Origin: Monomorium pharaonis
Lineage: Eukaryota; Arthropoda; Insecta; Hymenoptera; Formicidae
Reading direction: 5' to 3'
Length of the DNA: 64,000 nt
Assembly (NCBI RefSeq): GCF_013373865.1
Contig: NC_050475.1
Coordinates: forward strand, 6,649,001 to 6,713,000
In this document: in pieces, positions 60,681 to 64,000 of the stretch
How the letters are laid out: each line of letters opens with the position of its first letter
Position numbering within the stretch: position 1 is the first letter of the stretch
Translations under genes and position numbers: made by a program
The notes under the pieces: generated by a model
What the model was told of the DNA's origin: nothing
The model's database searches: none
The model's input: the letters and a program-made list of their open reading frames with translations, nothing else

Positions 60681-61849
60681 TTATATTTTTCGCGAACTAC
60701 TTTCCTTCTACTTTATTAATATCGGCATCCGCGTATATACCTCCGTGTGCATCGTGGGCAAGGGGCGGATTGAGCTATACAAACGAGTAATGGTGGTGAA
60801 AATGAAAAAAAGTTTTCGTATTTAAGGAAATAAAGGCGCATCGTTCTTTTAAGGTTTCTCATTTCTTTGTTGAACAACGGAAAATACTGCGTTTTATCCG
60901 TCATATTGTTTGAAAGAGGAAGGATATTCCTTCAACGAACGTATAACATTTTAGCGTTCAAGCGTTTGTTGCGATCTATCGCGTATATTCTCATTTTTCA
61001 TCGTCGATTTGTTCCAATGTTTGATGATTGATGATAATTGAAAGTAGAACAAGATAAAACCTTCTCTCTTCATATTTTATATTGAATTTATTTAAATACC
61101 GTGTGATGCTGATAATTTTAATAAATACACTGATTTCATCATCTGTAACGTTGCGGGTATGTAATAAATGTGGGTCGTATATATCCGTACGAATTTTCCT
61201 AATATCGACGAAACAAAGTTTCAGTCGGAACTTATAGCATACTAAACATCATCTGTACGAAATTTACTGACACGCGGTCTAGTTTTAAGACACGTTAAAG
61301 CGTCATAGTTGCTGAAACGTGCCGCAGTGCTGAAAATTTTAACAGGTCGTGCGGGTGACCTACTTGGAAATAATAGGGAATCGCGAGGATCGAGGAAGAG
61401 AAGGAGGCCGCCGCCAACGACGACGACGATCAGGTGAACGCGCCTGGCAAATTGCTTAGGTAAATTTCCAATTTTCCGCCATTGGCAACGGTGACGCTCA
61501 ATCTCCGCGCGCCGGCCAGAGTACACACTTCGATGTAACCGAATCGAGATTTCATAAAGTCCGTCCTGGGCGCGACGGTTAATTGCCAATTGATCTGAGG
61601 GTGTCCCAATTTTCATGATGTTGTTGATCACTCGTTATTGGCCGGTTAGGCTACCTAGAAACTATACGCCCTCGTCAACGAGCGCTAATCGAATGACGTA
61701 TTTAACGGTATGTACCAACTTTAGGAGTCTCACCAATTACGAAGCCGTTCGATTACGTCGAACTAATATGCATTAAAGATCAATAGTGGCTCGACGAAAA
61801 CGTTAGAAACATTAGAAACCAATCAAAAGCTAATAATTGCGCTGATTGC

Positions 61850-64000
61850 ACTTGCACAAATCTCAATTTTCTTATTCCAAAATTATTTTTTGCAAAATAA
61901 AAAAATAATAGAGTAATACTTTATTTATGTTTACTGCAGCACATAATATCAATTCTATTTATTTATTTTATACTAATGTTTATTTTATATTATTCTTTTG
62001 ACAACAGTAATCTTTATATGAGAGTCTTTAAATTAATAAGAATTTACGTAATTTTTTCAGTTTAATATTAATTTGGACGTACGCAAATAACTGCGAAATA
62101 TTAATGAAGCTAAAACTCGTTAAAGAATTTTTTTGGAATAAAATAATAACGGTAAAAGAATTCTTTTTTATTTAATGGCTTTTTTTATAAAATAGAATTT
62201 TATTTAATTAATATATATATAGAGAGATTAAATTATCTATTATTTTATTTAAAAAGTAACATTTTTAGAAATAAAATGAATAGTGAATAATAACGATAAA
62301 AGTGTCTTTTTATTTAATAGGTTTTTTAATGACGTACAGTTTTATTTATTATAGTTATATATATATATATAATAATTAAATAAAGTTTCTAATACTCCAT
62401 AGTTTTACTTAAAACAATAGCAATTTATTCATGCGCATTGCAATCTTTCTAATGTGTGCAATTTTCCTAACCGCGTCGTATAAATGCGTGGCGAGTAGCA
62501 ACCATCCATTCGTATAGAATGCTACAGCCGATAAATCTTTTTCGCACGAAGAAATTTCATTTCTGCTGCAACTACGAGGCAACCTTTACGACCTACAATC
62601 GCGATTATATCAGCTACACGCGATATCTTCCGACGAAAGAAAGATTTACGTACCACCCACACAACATGGATTAGTTAGCAGTGATAACATTTTTTCATAA
62701 GATGAAACGTTTTAAGAGGGACAAATTTCTATTTAAAGTTAATTATGAATTAAATTAATTTATTAGTAGCGAAACAAATAAAGACTAAAAAAAATGACAT
62801 CTAAATAATTAATTTACATTTAAAAGATAATTAATTTAAACTTATAATTCTAAAGTGATTATTCGTGCATGCATATAGTTTAGATTCTAAAACAGCAAGT
62901 ACAGTTTTGATTAAAAATATTATTTTTCATAATTCCGTGATAATCCAGTTTTATATTTCCAAAAGCAGAGATTATTTTTCATGAGATAAATGTCGATTAA
63001 ATATTTCTAAAATATTTAAGGAGAGAGAGAGAGATCATAATTTTTTTTAATTAAATTTAAGAAGCATTTTAAAAAAATGAACAATTTTATATTAAGTGTT
63101 TATAAAGCAAGAAGAAATAAAAAGAAATAAAATATTTAGTGGAGACATTCTTGTAAAGAGGTTGAAATATATGCTTTACTTCTTATTATAAAATAATAAG
63201 ATTTGCATTGAAGGTTTATTTTAGTAATTGCTTTAAAAATATTAGAAGATTCTTTTGCGCGAAAAAAATATTCGAAATTGCGGAGGCGCGCTTTCACGTG
63301 ACACTTTTTCAACGGCGGTATCGAAGGGCAGTATGCGTGGTACTGCATTGGGATTTCAAAGGAACCGCTTCGTTCGTTATGCAGAAAATAACGAGAATGA
63401 TTCGATCAATGAAATCGTTTCTTTCACGAATGCGCCTAATTGATTGGTAACGTCCACGCTATCGTTTGCTCTTTGATTTACGACTCTCGTTGACCCCGTT
63501 TGAGAAAACCAGGAAACAAATCGTTTGAGCCTGACGTTACACCGGGAGCAATCTTCGCACGTGTAATTGTTATTCCGTAACGAATGGCAATTAATATGTC
63601 AAACTTGTGATATCTATTCAATAGATCTCGATGGAGAATTTTAATTGATTTCGATTAAAGTATAATAGAATAAGATATCTATAATGCTAATTTATTTTAA
63701 TTTTTCAATTTTATTTTAAACTTTTTTTTAACATCTCTCTCTTATGTCTTTAACAGGATTTTGGTAGTCTAATTTTAGTATTTATAGCTATAACAATTAG
63801 TGATATATTTGTCTTTTAGGATAATACATTGATTGTGTGAGTGAATTCTTTTCTTAAACGGAAACATTGAAGTCATTGGTAATAGTCACTGATAATCACA
63901 TGTTGTGATGAGTATAGTAAATCAATAAGATTACTTTGGTTCAGATTTAGATAGTAAAAACAATCATTCGCGTCTTGATGAATAAAAAAATCGTTACTTA
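61850..64000. other. A+T-rich non-coding right edge
   Basis: Mostly A+T-rich. It contains the tandem duplication at 62134-62383, TA and GA simple repeats (62206-62226, 62355-62371 and 63021-63034) and a short GC-richer island at 63.3-63.6 kb with small overlapping frames of no recognised similarity. Confidence 0.55.
62134..62383. repeat. diverged AT-rich tandem duplication
   Basis: Unit 1 (about 62134-62233) and unit 2 (about 62277-62383) share in order AATAATAACGRTAAAAG, TTTTTATTTAAT, GKYTTTTTT, TTTTATTTA and a TA run followed by ATTAAAT. Spacing is about 140 bp. Identity is visibly high but broken by small indels. Confidence 0.45.

Larger units (their letters stand above)
56191..61849. other. 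non-coding, alternating composition
   Basis: A+T-rich at about 56.2-56.7, 57.4-58.2 and 59.9-60.2 kb, CpG-rich between. It contains a TG microsatellite, the second copy of the 28.57-kb motif, GA- and CT-rich tracts, a TATA-like TATAAAAG (57839-57846) without a good initiator, and minus-strand splice-like signals at 59.0-59.5 kb. Confidence 0.5.

Noticed and set aside
1..64000. CRISPR arrays, operons, transposase or reverse-transcriptase genes, viral genes, rRNA, and TTAGG telomeric repeats
   Set aside because: None seen on either strand by inspection.

Overview
This window looks like nuclear DNA of an insect, most likely a hymenopteran and plausibly an ant. CpG-rich blocks of a few kilobases alternate with strongly A+T-rich blocks. 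There are many long GA/CT and CA/GT microsatellites, the few splice-like signals are of eukaryotic type, and there are no operons, Shine-Dalgarno-spaced genes or other prokaryotic features. The taxon is inferred from overall texture, not from a recognised gene.

Almost all of the 64 kb appears non-coding. The longest open frames lie in CpG-rich DNA where stop codons are scarce; they read as arginine-rich, low-complexity translations and I recognise none of them. The window is best explained as part of one or more giant introns or a gene desert. No tRNA, rRNA, snRNA, known microRNA, transposase or reverse transcriptase was recognised.

Two places look like parts of genes. (1) On the + strand at 8122-8154 there is a 33-nt candidate microexon. 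It has a branch-point-like TACTAAT, a pyrimidine tract and a CAG acceptor directly abutting GTAAGG, so the same junction could also be a recursive splice site. A GTGAGT donor ends it. (2) On the - strand at 46841-46734 there is a candidate first coding exon: an ATG in good context, 36 codons with coding-like third-position bias, then GTGAGT. They lie on opposite strands, so if both are real, at least two genes are involved. Weaker exon candidates lie at 59441-59509 (-), 44371-44444 (+) and 53930-54153 (+).

The rest is repeats and structured DNA. There is a 162-bp MITE-like element with about 46-bp terminal inverted repeats (29154-29315). Several diverged local duplications were found: 18.4/18.75 kb, 29.4/29.6/29.7 kb, 33.4/34.6 kb carrying octamer ATTTGCAT, 28.6/58.4 kb, and 62.1/62.3 kb. 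There are also short perfect hairpins, G-quadruplex-capable runs and many microsatellites. Layout: 1-8 kb mixed, AT-rich toward 2-3 and 5.3-8 kb; 8-13.4 kb CpG-rich with splice-like signals; 13.4-14.3 kb AT-rich with a long hairpin; 14.3-20.5 kb GC-rich; 20.5-23.2 kb AT-rich; 23.3-34.9 kb mixed, with the MITE and most duplications; 35-36.2 kb AT-rich; 36.2-40.4 kb CpG-rich; 40.4-64 kb alternating, with the - strand exon candidate near 46.8 kb.

No multi-gene system was found. The most useful leads are the microexon/recursive site, the - strand first-exon candidate and the repeated octamer element.
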